Shown here in pieces: positions 1 through 6,528 of a stretch of 7,286 nt of DNA (the stretch's first letter is position 1; the number at the start of each line of letters is the position of its first letter). Position numbers and translations under genes: made by a program. A model generated the notes under the pieces. It searched no databases and had not been told where the DNA came from. It worked only from the letters and a program-made list of their open reading frames with translations. Source of the DNA: Pseudomonadota bacterium (lineage in GTDB: Bacteria; Pseudomonadota; Gammaproteobacteria; Burkholderiales; Sulfuriferulaceae); assembly GCA_021790625.1 (NCBI GenBank), contig JAJYGL010000221.1, positions 1-7,286 of the forward strand, in the 5' to 3' direction.

Positions 1-1967
1 AAACCATGCAACGCAACTGGATAGGCAAAAGCCAGGGTTGTGAAGTACATTTTCCATACGATCGGGACAGTATCAGCCTCGACGGTGTGCTGAAAGTTTA
101 CACTACCCGACCTGACACCCTGATGGGTGCCACGTATGTCGCACTTGCCGCCGGCCATCCGTTAGCAACGCTTGCTGCACAAAACAACCCTGCGCTGACC
201 GACTTCATCGCTGAATGTCTACGTGGCAGCGTTGCTGAAGCGGATCTCGCAACGCAAGACAAGCGTGGCATGGTCACCGGTTTTTTTGTGATACACCCGT
301 TAAATGGCGAAAAACTGCCTGTCTGGATCGCCAATTATGTGCTGATGGGTTATGGTGAAGGGGCCGTGATGGCCGTTCCTGCCCACGATGAACGGGATTT
401 CGCGTTCGCCATGCAATACGGCCTTCCCGTGCGCATGGTGATTGCTTCTGCAACTGGCGCTTATGATAGCGTTGCAGCGCCCTGGCAAGCGTGCTACGCC
501 GAGCATGGTCTGTGTGTTCACTCTGGTGTGTATGATGGTATGGATTTCGCTACGGCATCGGCCGCCGTCAGTCGTGATCTTGCTGCCCGCGGACTAGGTG
601 GCCCTCGTACCCAGTTCCGATTGCGTGACTGGGGTATTTCGCGCCAGCGTTATTGGGGATGCCCCATTCCCATCATTCACTGCGAACATTGTGGCGACGT
701 ACCTGTCCCTGCGCAGGATTTACCCGTCGTCCTGCCTGAGGATGTCGCTGTCACCGGCGCCGGTTCTCCGCTGGCGCGCATGCCGGAATTCTATCAGTGC
801 ACTTGCCCGCAATGCGGCCAGCCAGCCAGACGCGAAACCGACACCATGGACACGTTCGTTGAATCATCATGGTATTACGCTCGCTATACCAGTCACGATT
901 GCACAACAGCCATGCTCGATGAACGCGCCGATCACTGGTTGCCGGTCGATCAATACATCGGCGGTATCGAACACGCTATCCTGCACCTGTTATATGCGCG
1001 CTTTTTCCACAAACTGCTGCGCGACGAAGGTCTGGTGCGCAGTCACGAACCATTTGACCGCTTGCTCACACAAGGGATGGTCGTCGCCCCCACCTTTTAT
1101 CGTGAGCATCCGGATGGTCACCGTGACTGGTTCAGCCCGGCTGAAGTCGATGTCAAACATGACGAGCGCGGCAGGCCAACCAGCGCAACTTTGCTCGCCG
1201 ACGGCCAACCCGTGAACTTGGGCGGCATTGAAAAAATGTCCAAATCGCGCAACAACGGCGTTGATCCGCAAACCCTGATTAAACAATATGGTGCTGATAC
1301 CGCCCGCCTGTTCATCCTGTTCGCTGCACCGCCAGAGCAAAGTCTGGAATGGTCAGACAGCGGTGTTGAAGGTGCGTCGAGATTTTTACGTCGCCTATGG
1401 ACATTCTGCGCCGAGCACATCAACGCGGGCATCGTTCCGGCATGGCATGCCGGTGAATCCGAACCGCTACCGGAATCACTCAAAGCACTTCGCCGGCAAC
1501 TGCACAACGCCATCCATAAAACAGATGACGACTATAAGCGTCGGCAAAGTTTCAATACCGCCATCGCCACCATCATGGAGTTACTCAACAGCCTGTACCG
1601 CCTGAATGACCGCAGCCTCTCGGCCCGCCGCGTGATACAAGAAGCACTGGAAGCCATGCTGATCATGCTCTCTCCAATTGCCCCCCACCTTTGCACGGCA
1701 CTCTGGCAATCACTTTGCCCGCAGCGCGCACTGAATGCCTGGCCGGATATCGATGAAACCGCCCGTCAGCAGGACACCATCACCCTGATGATACAAGTCA
1801 ACGGCAAACTGCGCGGCGAGTTGCAAACCGCACCAGACGCCTGCCACGAACATATTGAACAACTGGCGTTAACAGAACCTGGTATCCAGAAATTTCTCAC
1901 CGACCATGCTGTCAAAAAAGTGATTGTTGTCCCCGGCCGTCTCGTCAACATTGTCCTGCAGGAATAG
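1..1967 (+). CDS. leuS: Leucyl-tRNA synthetase (5'-truncated by window edge)
   Basis: Cytoplasmic class I aminoacyl-tRNA synthetase that joins leucine to tRNA-Leu using ATP and proofreads mischarged tRNA. The reading frame is open at the left edge, so the real start and the HIGH motif lie outside. The first visible residues, MQRNWIGKSQG, are the conserved stretch just before the editing insert. Counting from the ATG at 6, the editing domain shows TTRPDT (residues 33-38) and MAVPAHDERD (122-131). A Zn-ribbon has CxxC at 226/229 and Cys 265, 267 and 270. SSWYYARYT and the catalytic-loop KMSKS (410-414) follow, then the helical anticodon-binding domain and the C-terminal domain (VNGKLRG, then VKKVIVVPGRLVN). 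The 653 visible residues plus a missing N-terminus of roughly 200 fit the usual length of about 860. The gene ends in TAG, 3 nt before lptE. Identification is firm. Confidence 0.97.
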   Translation, partial: TMQRNWIGKSQGCEVHFPYDRDSISLDGVLKVYTTRPDTLMGATYVALAAGHPLATLAAQNNPALTDFIAECLRGSVAEADLATQDKRGMVTGFFVIHPLNGEKLPVWIANYVLMGYGEGAVMAVPAHDERDFAFAMQYGLPVRMVIASATGAYDSVAAPWQACYAEHGLCVHSGVYDGMDFATASAAVSRDLAARGLGGPRTQFRLRDWGISRQRYWGCPIPIIHCEHCGDVPVPAQDLPVVLPEDVAVTGAGSPLARMPEFYQCTCPQCGQPARRETDTMDTFVESSWYYARYTSHDCTTAMLDERADHWLPVDQYIGGIEHAILHLLYARFFHKLLRDEGLVRSHEPFDRLLTQGMVVAPTFYREHPDGHRDWFSPAEVDVKHDERGRPTSATLLADGQPVNLGGIEKMSKSRNNGVDPQTLIKQYGADTARLFILFAAPPEQSLEWSDSGVEGASRFLRRLWTFCAEHINAGIVPAWHAGESEPLPESLKALRRQLHNAIHKTDDDYKRRQSFNTAIATIMELLNSLYRLNDRSLSARRVIQEALEAMLIMLSPIAPHLCTALWQSLCPQRALNAWPDIDETARQQDTITLMIQVNGKLRGELQTAPDACHEHIEQLALTEPGIQKFLTDHAVKKVIVVPGRLVNIVLQE

Positions 1968-1970
1968 ATC

Positions 1971-2471
1971 ATGCCCTATCGCGCCCGCCGTACCCGCCTG
2001 ATAATCTGGATAACCGCCCTGGGGTTTTTGCTCACCAGTTGCGGATTTCATCTGCGCAGCCAGGTAGAGATACCCTATCGTTCCCTGTATGTGGACGGCA
2101 CCGCCCCTGTTGCCGCTGTCTTGCGGCAACTGATTCCGTGGGGCGGGCATCCGGAAAAACTTGCCACCTCCTCGGCCACGGCAGAGCGTACCATCCAGAT
2201 TCTGGAAGAAAACAAACAAATGATCATTTTGGCCATCAACGGAGCGGGTTTGGTCAGCGAGTACCAACTACAGGACGAAATCAAATACTGTCTGCTCGAC
2301 CAACAACAAAAACAGGTTCTGGCTCCGCTCAAACTCACCCTGACCCGTGACATGGCGTACAACCCGAACGAACCCTACGCCTACGGAAGTGAAGAAGATT
2401 TTCTGTACCGCGACATGGAAACCGACGCTGCTCGCCAGATACTCTACCGCATTGCCATGTTGGACAAATAA
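1971..2471 (+). CDS. lptE: LPS-assembly lipoprotein LptE
   Basis: Predicted outer-membrane lipoprotein of 166 residues. In the known family, LptE plugs the LptD barrel and helps deliver lipopolysaccharide to the cell surface. The N-terminus has several Arg (residues 4-9), a hydrophobic segment (10-21) and a lipobox LTSC with the lipidated Cys at 24. It is followed at once by GFHLR, typical of LptE. The C-terminal half has the family-style segments LTLTRDMAYNPNE and LYRDMETDAARQILYRI. It is somewhat shorter than the E. coli protein (about 190 residues). The start is supported by AGGAA at 1960-1964, 6 nt upstream and spanning the leuS stop, which suggests coupled translation. The position between leuS and holA is the standard context and supports the call. 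Confidence 0.93.
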   Translation: MPYRARRTRLIIWITALGFLLTSCGFHLRSQVEIPYRSLYVDGTAPVAAVLRQLIPWGGHPEKLATSSATAERTIQILEENKQMIILAINGAGLVSEYQLQDEIKYCLLDQQQKQVLAPLKLTLTRDMAYNPNEPYAYGSEEDFLYRDMETDAARQILYRIAMLDK

Positions 2472-2476
2472 ACGTC

Positions 2477-3487
2477 ATGCAACTGCGCGTTGAGCAGCTA
2501 CACGCCCACCTGACACAGACATTGGCGCCCTTGTATTGCATTCAAGGCAATGAAATCCTGCTCGTACAAGAGGCCGCCGATGCCATCCGCGAAACCGCAA
2601 AAGAACGCGGATGCAGTCAACGTGACTTGCACCTCATCGACAACCATTTCAACTGGCGTACCCTGATGGACAGCAGCCTGACCAGTTCGTTATTTGCTGA
2701 GCAACGCCTGATCGAACTGCGCATCCCCTCCGGCAAACCCGGCACGGAAGGGGCAAACACATTGCAAGAATGGTGCAAACAGCCACCAGCAGACACCGTC
2801 ACGCTCATCCTGCTACCCAAGCCGGAACGCGCTACCCGCAACGCCAAATGGTTCACTGCTCTGACCAACGCAGCAGTAACGCTGGAAATCGCCTCCATGA
2901 CGCGCGAACATCTGCCCCGCTGGATTGCCGAACGACTGGCGCGACAACAACAACAAGCCGACCGCGCAGCATTGCAATGGATGACCGACAAGACCGAAGG
3001 CAACCTGCTCGCGACGCAACAGGAAATTCTCAAACTTGGCCTGCTCTACCCGGCAGGAAAACTGACACTGGAACAGATACAGGCAGCACTGCTTAACGTG
3101 GCCCGCTATGATCTGTTTCAACTGACCGACGCGCTGCTGGAAAAACAACTGACGCGCGCCATACACATCCTGCGTAGCCTGCGCGAAGAAGGAGAAGCCA
3201 GCACACTGATTTTATGGGGAATCACCCGCGAACTGCGTCAACTGCACCAACTGGCCGACACCCCGACCGCACAACGCCGACAAGCCATGTTTGCACTCGG
3301 CATACGCGACAAACGGCAAACTATCGTCGAACAGGCCCTGCGTCGGCTTCGTACGGAGCAATTGACTACCGCCTTACACATGGCAGCACGCATCGACCGG
3401 TGCATCAAAGGACTGGAGAATGACGACCCGTGGTTGATGATGGAACAACTCATCGTCACACTATGCGCTGACCCGACGACACCTTGA
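2477..3487 (+). CDS. holA: DNA polymerase III subunit delta
   Basis: Delta subunit of the clamp-loader complex, which opens the beta sliding clamp during replication; cytoplasmic. The 336 residues match the family (about 340). The N-terminus has the hallmark APLYCIQGNEILLVQEAADA (residues 17-36), which occupies the nucleotide-binding position of a AAA+ domain but lacks a true P-loop, as is normal for delta. Further typical segments are LFAEQRLIELRIPSGKPG and the helical C-terminal half with ARYDLFQLTDALL and LILWGITRELRQL. The start lies 5 nt after the lptE stop. No good Shine-Dalgarno is visible, so translation probably depends on coupling to lptE. It converges on rplS, with the two stop codons 57 nt apart. 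Confidence 0.94.
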   Translation: MQLRVEQLHAHLTQTLAPLYCIQGNEILLVQEAADAIRETAKERGCSQRDLHLIDNHFNWRTLMDSSLTSSLFAEQRLIELRIPSGKPGTEGANTLQEWCKQPPADTVTLILLPKPERATRNAKWFTALTNAAVTLEIASMTREHLPRWIAERLARQQQQADRAALQWMTDKTEGNLLATQQEILKLGLLYPAGKLTLEQIQAALLNVARYDLFQLTDALLEKQLTRAIHILRSLREEGEASTLILWGITRELRQLHQLADTPTAQRRQAMFALGIRDKRQTIVEQALRRLRTEQLTTALHMAARIDRCIKGLENDDPWLMMEQLIVTLCADPTTP

Positions 3488-3544
3488 TACGGAATAACTA
3501 ACAGTTCTCTGGTGACGTCAGGCCAAAACGCGATACAGTATGAA
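3488..3544. other. Convergent 3' ends of holA and rplS, no clear terminator
   Basis: A short gap between two converging operons. I looked for a GC-rich hairpin with a T-tract on either strand and found none. The only symmetric element is the 8-bp palindrome TGACGTCA at 3513-3520, which has no room for a loop and no T-run. Termination here may be Rho-dependent or lie inside the opposing genes; this is inference. Confidence 0.5.
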
Positions 3545-3976
3545 TCAGGCTTTGCTGGCAGGTGTTGCCGTTTCAGTTGCAGCAGCAACATCAGCCGCCG
3601 CAGCCGCCACAGCCACTTTGCGGGCAGGCAGTTTTTCACGAATACGCGCTGACTTGCCGGAACGGTCACGCAAATAATACAGTTTAGCGCGACGCACATC
3701 GCCACGCCGCTTGACTTCAATGCTGTCGAGCAAAGGAGAGTAAGTCTGGAACGTCCGTTCCACCCCCTCGCCAGCAGAAATTTTACGTACTGTAAAAGCG
3801 GAGTTCAGACCACGGTTACGCTTGGCAATCACCACGCCTTCATAAGCCTGCACACGTTCGCGTGTGCCTTCCTTCACCTTGACGCTAACCACCACCGTAT
3901 CGCCAGGACCAAAAATTGGGATGTTTTTACCCAAACGGGCAATTTCTTCCTGCTCTAATTGTTGAATAATATTCAT
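3545..3976 (-). CDS. rplS: 50S ribosomal protein L19
   Basis: Large-subunit ribosomal protein located at the 30S-50S interface. Residues 1-116 match the family throughout: MNIIQQLEQEE at the start, PGDTVVVSVKVKEG, RVQAYEGVVIAKRNRG, FTVRKISAGEGVERTFQ, then SIEVKRRGDVRRAKLYYLRD. The usual protein is about 115-130 residues. This one has 143 because of an Ala/Thr-rich tail from residue 117 on (PARKVAVAAAA onward), which is probably disordered. The start is well supported: AGGAG lies 7 nt before the ATG. It is the last gene of the rpsP-rimM-trmD-rplS operon, 93 nt after trmD, with a hairpin in that gap. Identification is firm; the function of the tail is unknown. Confidence 0.97.
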   Translation of the reverse strand: MNIIQQLEQEEIARLGKNIPIFGPGDTVVVSVKVKEGTRERVQAYEGVVIAKRNRGLNSAFTVRKISAGEGVERTFQTYSPLLDSIEVKRRGDVRRAKLYYLRDRSGKSARIREKLPARKVAVAAAAADVAAATETATPASKA

Positions 3977-4041
3977 TGCGTTACTCCTGAAAACAAATAC
4001 GAACAGAGCAGACCGCCGCCTGATATCCGCGTTTTTTTATC

Positions 4042-4064
4042 GTCGGCCAAAAATCACGGCCGAC
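4042..4064 (-). other. Intergenic stem-loop between trmD and rplS
   Basis: Perfect 7-bp inverted repeat GTCGGCC/GGCCGAC (4042-4048 with 4058-4064) and a 9-nt loop, beginning 5 nt after the trmD stop codon in the direction of transcription. On the minus (transcribed) strand it is followed by GATAAAAAAAC, an A-run rather than a U-run, so it is not a standard intrinsic terminator. It may protect or process the mRNA between the two genes, or set the rplS level separately from trmD; that role is inference. Confidence 0.5.
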
Positions 4065-4069
4065 CCATT

Positions 4070-4810
4070 TTATTGCCCCGCCTGCGCGAGCAATTGTTGC
4101 TCTACCGCATCCAGACCACGCGTCGCCAATAAATCCGGCCGCAATCGAGCTGTCCGCCATAAAGCCTGTTGCTGCCGCCAACGCGCAATGCGCGCATGGT
4201 CACCACTCAACAACACCTCCGGTACTGCCACCCCACGGTAAACTTCCGGCCGCGTGTAATGCGGATAATCCAGCAAACCATTCACAAACGAATCCTGGTC
4301 GGCCGACTGGGCATCGCCCAATACACCGGGCAATTGCCGCAATACAGCGTCCATCAACACCATGGCGGGCAACTCCCCACCAGACAGCACATAATCCCCG
4401 ATGGACACGCACTGATCCACTTCGGCATCCAGCAAACGTTGATCAACGCCTTCATACCGCCCGGCCAGCAAAATAAAACCCGGCTGACCAGCCAATTCCA
4501 TCACCAGAGCATGGTCGAGTATCCGGCCATGCGGCGCCAAATAAATGACGGACGGCTTTTCGACACCCGCCTCGCGCTGTGCTTGCCGCGCGGCCGTGAT
4601 TGCCGCCTCCAGCGGTGGTGCTAGCATCACCATGCCAGGGCCGCCACCATATGGCCGGTCGTCAATCGTCCGATAATTATCGTGCGTAAAATCTCGCGGA
4701 TTCCACAGCGTCAGACTGGCCAACTCACGCCCAAATGCTCGCCCACTCACTCCAAACTGGCGAATGGCGGCAAACATTTCGGGAAACAAGGTAACAACGT
4801 CAAATCGCAC
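4070..4810 (-). CDS. trmD: tRNA (guanine-37-N1)-methyltransferase
   Basis: SPOUT-class methyltransferase that uses S-adenosylmethionine to make m1G37 next to the anticodon, which prevents +1 frameshifting; acts as a dimer in the cytoplasm. With the GTG start at 4810 it has 246 residues (E. coli 255). Motifs in order: VRFDVVTLFPEMF at the N-terminus, DDRPYGGGPGMVM (50-62), the trefoil-knot cofactor site LAPHGRIL, LAGRYEGVDQR and SIGDYVLSGGELPAM (136-150), then the DSF motif at 173-175, whose Asp aligns with the catalytic Asp169 of E. coli, and LLDYPHYTRPEVY. The start is uncertain. A Shine-Dalgarno-like GGAAG at 4830-4834 is 19 nt away from this GTG but well placed for an out-of-frame duplicate GTG at 4823. 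It is also 4 nt from an in-frame TTG at 4825, which would give 251 residues. The frame stays open further upstream inside rimM, but that part reads as rimM antiframe. Confidence 0.95.
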   Translation of the reverse strand: MRFDVVTLFPEMFAAIRQFGVSGRAFGRELASLTLWNPRDFTHDNYRTIDDRPYGGGPGMVMLAPPLEAAITAARQAQREAGVEKPSVIYLAPHGRILDHALVMELAGQPGFILLAGRYEGVDQRLLDAEVDQCVSIGDYVLSGGELPAMVLMDAVLRQLPGVLGDAQSADQDSFVNGLLDYPHYTRPEVYRGVAVPEVLLSGDHARIARWRQQQALWRTARLRPDLLATRGLDAVEQQLLAQAGQ

Positions 4811-4823
4811 GGTCAAATCGCAC
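4799..4823 (-). repeat. 13-bp tandem duplication over the trmD start
   Basis: On the minus strand the 12-mer gtgcgatttgac occurs twice, at 4823-4812 and 4810-4799, with one C between them (period 13). Each copy begins with GTG and encodes the conserved trmD N-terminus MRFD. Because 13 is not a multiple of 3, the first GTG is out of frame with trmD. It opens a 7-residue reading frame (MRFDRAI) that stops with TGA at 4802-4800, within the fourth trmD codon. The ribosome-binding site GGAAG is optimally spaced (6 nt) for the first copy only. Seen directly in the sequence; the origin by duplication is inferred. Confidence 0.85.
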
Positions 4824-4835
4824 AACAAACTTCCA

Positions 4836-5339
4836 TCAATAATCCGGTTGCCAGTCCACCAGCACACGGCGTGCGACCAGATCAACGTCAAGAACGATTT
4901 GCCCCACAAACGGCAACAAACGCTCGCGTTCACCGCGCACCACCAGCACATCGTGCGCACCAGCTTCCAGTAATTGCGCCACTTCACCCAACACGATGCC
5001 TTGTTGATTCACCACCGTCAAACCGATCAGGTCCGACCAGTAGTACTGATTCTCAGGCGCTGGCGGCAGCCAGTCACGCGGAATCGCAATCTCGCGCCCC
5101 TTGAGCGCCAACGCAGCATCGCGATCTTCCACGCCTTCGAACAAGGCCACCAGGCCATTGCCATGCAATCTGACTTCGAGCACGGCATACGCCTGCCAAA
5201 CCCCATCCCGACCGAGGTACCACGAATCATAGGCATCCAGCGTTTCAATCTCTTCACTAAAACTCTGGATTCTGGCCCAACCCTTGACGCCAAAGGGAAC
5301 GGCTACCCGTCCCATGACCACCAGATTATCCGGTGACAT
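4836..5339 (-). CDS. rimM: 16S rRNA processing protein / ribosome maturation factor RimM
   Basis: Assembly factor that binds S19 and the 30S head during late small-subunit maturation; cytoplasmic. The 167 residues fit the family (about 165-180). The N-terminal RimM domain has VVMGRVAVPFGVKGWARIQS (residues 7-26). The C-terminal PRC-barrel domain begins at YYWSDLIGLTVV (99-110) and contains LLEAGAHDVLVVRG and ERLLPFV, ending with VDWQPDY. The ATG overlaps the rpsP stop by one base (TAATG), so translation is probably coupled. No strong Shine-Dalgarno is seen, and this overlap supports the chosen start. Second gene of the operon; trmD follows after about 25 nt. Confidence 0.96.
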   Translation of the reverse strand: MSPDNLVVMGRVAVPFGVKGWARIQSFSEEIETLDAYDSWYLGRDGVWQAYAVLEVRLHGNGLVALFEGVEDRDAALALKGREIAIPRDWLPPAPENQYYWSDLIGLTVVNQQGIVLGEVAQLLEAGAHDVLVVRGERERLLPFVGQIVLDVDLVARRVLVDWQPDY

Positions 5340-5593
5340 TACCCGGCAATACGTTCGCTTTCGGTCTTGACCAATTTGGCCACGGCATCGCTCACTTTAG
5401 CGCCTTGCGACACCCAATGATTCACGCGATCCAGACTCAAGCGCAACGCTTCTGTGTTTTCCTTGGCAACCGGGTTGTAAAAACCCACCCGTTCAATAAA
5501 CCGACCATCACGACGGCAGCGTGAATCAGCAACGACCACATTAAAAAATGGGCGATTCCGGGCGCCGCCGCGAGCAAGACGAATGACAACCAT
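5339..5593 (-). CDS. rpsP: 30S ribosomal protein S16
   Basis: Small-subunit ribosomal protein that binds 16S rRNA early and helps 30S assembly. It has 84 residues, standard for the family. The sequence begins MVVIRLARGGARNRPFFNVV and continues with ADSRCRRDGRFIERVGFYNP, the S16 signature. An upstream ATG at 5737 is open in frame, but the extra residues cross the promoter and the upstream gene's terminator and do not look like S16, so I take the ATG at 5593. A modest AGGTG sits 6-7 nt upstream. First gene of the rpsP-rimM-trmD-rplS operon. Confidence 0.97.
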   Translation of the reverse strand: MVVIRLARGGARNRPFFNVVVADSRCRRDGRFIERVGFYNPVAKENTEALRLSLDRVNHWVSQGAKVSDAVAKLVKTESERIAG

Positions 5594-5626
5594 ACGAAAC
5601 ACCTGACCACAAAATAAAAGAGCGCA

Positions 5627-5655
5627 ATTATAAGCGATTTTTAACAGTCTGGCAA
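5627..5655 (-). promoter_or_regulatory. Sigma70-type promoter of the rpsP operon
   Basis: Reading the minus strand, TTGCCA (5655-5650) and a perfect TATAAT (5632-5627) are separated by exactly 17 nt. Transcription would begin near 5620, giving a leader of about 25-30 nt before the rpsP ATG at 5593. The match and the position upstream of a ribosomal-protein operon make this a strong prediction. It is not experimentally shown. Confidence 0.85.
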
Positions 5656-5660
5656 ACCAA

Positions 5661-5695
5661 TTAAAAAACCCCACTCCACGCCGGAATGGGGTTTT
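5661..5695 (-). terminator. Intrinsic terminator of the DsrE-family gene
   Basis: Inverted repeat of 13 bp with one G-T wobble (5665-5677 with 5683-5695) and a 5-nt loop, core CCCCA/TGGGG. On the minus strand the stem runs into TTTTTT then AATT, a good U-tract. It lies about 45 nt after the stop codon of the gene at 5741-6253 and just upstream of the rpsP promoter, so it insulates the two units. On the plus strand there are only four T after the stem, so action in that direction would be weaker. Confidence 0.88.
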
Positions 5696-5740
5696 GCTGT
5701 GATGCCCGCGCATCAAACAACCGCGCAAGCGAACCACAAA

Positions 5741-6253
5741 TTACATAGCTGGATCAACAACATAATGCTTGCGCGCTTGCAGGAAAGCCACTTCAGCAAA
5801 ACCTGACGGCACGATATCCGCATCTTTTACGCCATACAGGGTATGAAAATCAATACCTTGTTCGATCAGCGAGTTGTTGCACACAACAAACTGCACGCCA
5901 TGCGCACGCAATGAGTCAATGGTAGCCTTCTCTTTGTCATCTGGATGTGCCAACCATGCCACGCCCTTGGCGTACATCACGATTTTGACATCCATCTTGC
6001 CGCCCCAAACTTCAGCCGCCTTGATAGAATTGGCAATATTGCGCAACTTCATGCCACGTACTGCAGGCATATCACTGACCAGCGGCACGACAATCTTGAG
6101 CGTCCCGTACTTCTCGTGGGTAATATGTGGTTTGACATAGGCAGATACGTGAGGCGAAGCCGTCGCTGCTGCCGGACTATCCGCAAACGCCGGCGCTGCC
6201 ACACACAATGTTGCTGCCACCATAGACCACAAAACATGCCGTTGTAATTTCAT
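5741..6253 (-). CDS. Exported DsrE/DsrF-like family protein
   Basis: A predicted periplasmic protein of 170 residues in the DsrE/DsrF-like superfamily (COG1416 type). Relatives take part in sulfur transfer or have no known role. The N-terminus is a Sec signal peptide: basic MKLQRH, hydrophobic core to about residue 20, and probable cleavage after AFA (residue 24). The mature part shows the family layout, with LKIVVPLVSDMPAVRGMKLRNI, VKIVMYAKGVAWL, then the central VVCNNSL with the only mature cysteine (125), and finally DADIVPSGFAEVAFLQ. I chose the ATG at 6253 because GGAGA at 6259-6263 is 5 nt upstream; an ATG at 6265 would overlap that site and lacks its own. A single-gene unit with its own promoter and terminator, divergent from the binding-protein gene at 6529. 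The exact function is unknown. Confidence 0.85.
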   Translation of the reverse strand: MKLQRHVLWSMVAATLCVAAPAFADSPAAATASPHVSAYVKPHITHEKYGTLKIVVPLVSDMPAVRGMKLRNIANSIKAAEVWGGKMDVKIVMYAKGVAWLAHPDDKEKATIDSLRAHGVQFVVCNNSLIEQGIDFHTLYGVKDADIVPSGFAEVAFLQARKHYVVDPAM

Positions 6254-6297
6254 CTGTCTCTCCATATTAATCTAGCCGTAAAATATTTGCGTTCGAC

Positions 6298-6326
6298 AAT
6301 CTAACCTGCACCGGAATAAAACGCAA
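6298..6326 (-). promoter_or_regulatory. Predicted promoter of the DsrE-family gene
   Basis: On the minus strand TTGCGT (6326-6321) and TAGATT (6303-6298) are 17 nt apart, about 45 nt upstream of the start codon at 6253. Both boxes deviate from consensus in two positions, so this is a moderate prediction. Its -35 box is 25 bp from the -35 box of the divergent promoter. Confidence 0.55.
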
Positions 6327-6351
6327 GCGCCTCACTTCCGCGCCCCCGCAG

Positions 6352-6380
6352 TTTACAACGAACCCGGCTGGCTTTACAAT
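6352..6380 (+). promoter_or_regulatory. Predicted promoter of the binding-protein gene
   Basis: TTTACA (6352-6357) and TACAAT (6375-6380) are separated by 17 nt and resemble sigma70 boxes (one or two mismatches each). Transcription would begin near 6387, leaving a 5' leader of about 140 nt before the ATG at 6529. That is long enough to hold regulation, though none is demonstrated. Confidence 0.6.
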
Positions 6381-6528
6381 CATGAAATCGGTATGACAGT
6401 GAATACTCCGACCATCATTCTCGCCTGCGCACCGAACATTATCGACCGCATGCCGGATGGTCCATTTCTGCACTGGCTACCTGATGCTGCATCATCAATT
6501 CATATCAACGGTTCTGGAGACCTTACTC

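Larger units (their letters stand above)
6254..6528. other. Divergent intergenic region
   Basis: About 275 bp between two outward-facing genes for exported proteins. It contains a predicted promoter for each direction, with a C-rich stretch (6327-6351) between the two -35 boxes where a shared regulator could bind. A plus-strand leader of roughly 140 nt then runs to the ATG at 6529. The leader contains small inverted repeats: GACCATC/GATGGTC at 6410-6416 with 6456-6462, and TGATG/CATCA at 6482-6494. I recognise no known riboswitch. Short reading frames here (for example plus 6393, minus 6473) have no ribosome-binding site and are not called. Confidence 0.6.

Noticed and set aside
598..1215. 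205-residue plus-strand frame inside leuS
   Set aside because: Out-of-frame shadow of a firmly identified leuS; no motif or start signal.
3513..3520. Palindrome TGACGTCA between holA and rplS
   Set aside because: An 8-bp palindrome is expected by chance at this scale. It cannot form a hairpin loop, is not next to a promoter, and resembles a eukaryotic regulator site only by coincidence.
4169..4624. 151-residue plus-strand frame opposite trmD
   Set aside because: Antisense shadow of trmD with no recognisable content.
4811..4987. N-terminal extension of trmD to the ATG at 4987
   Set aside because: The extra residues overlap rimM in another frame and are rich in Cys and Trp, unlike any TrmD. 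The family start fits GTG at 4810 or possibly TTG at 4825.
5594..5737. N-terminal extension of rpsP to the ATG at 5737
   Set aside because: It would translate across a consensus promoter and the neighbouring terminator, and S16 normally begins with MVVIRLAR.
6267..6473. Minus-strand 68-residue frame in the divergent intergenic region
   Set aside because: It covers the predicted promoters and has no ribosome-binding site or recognisable motif.
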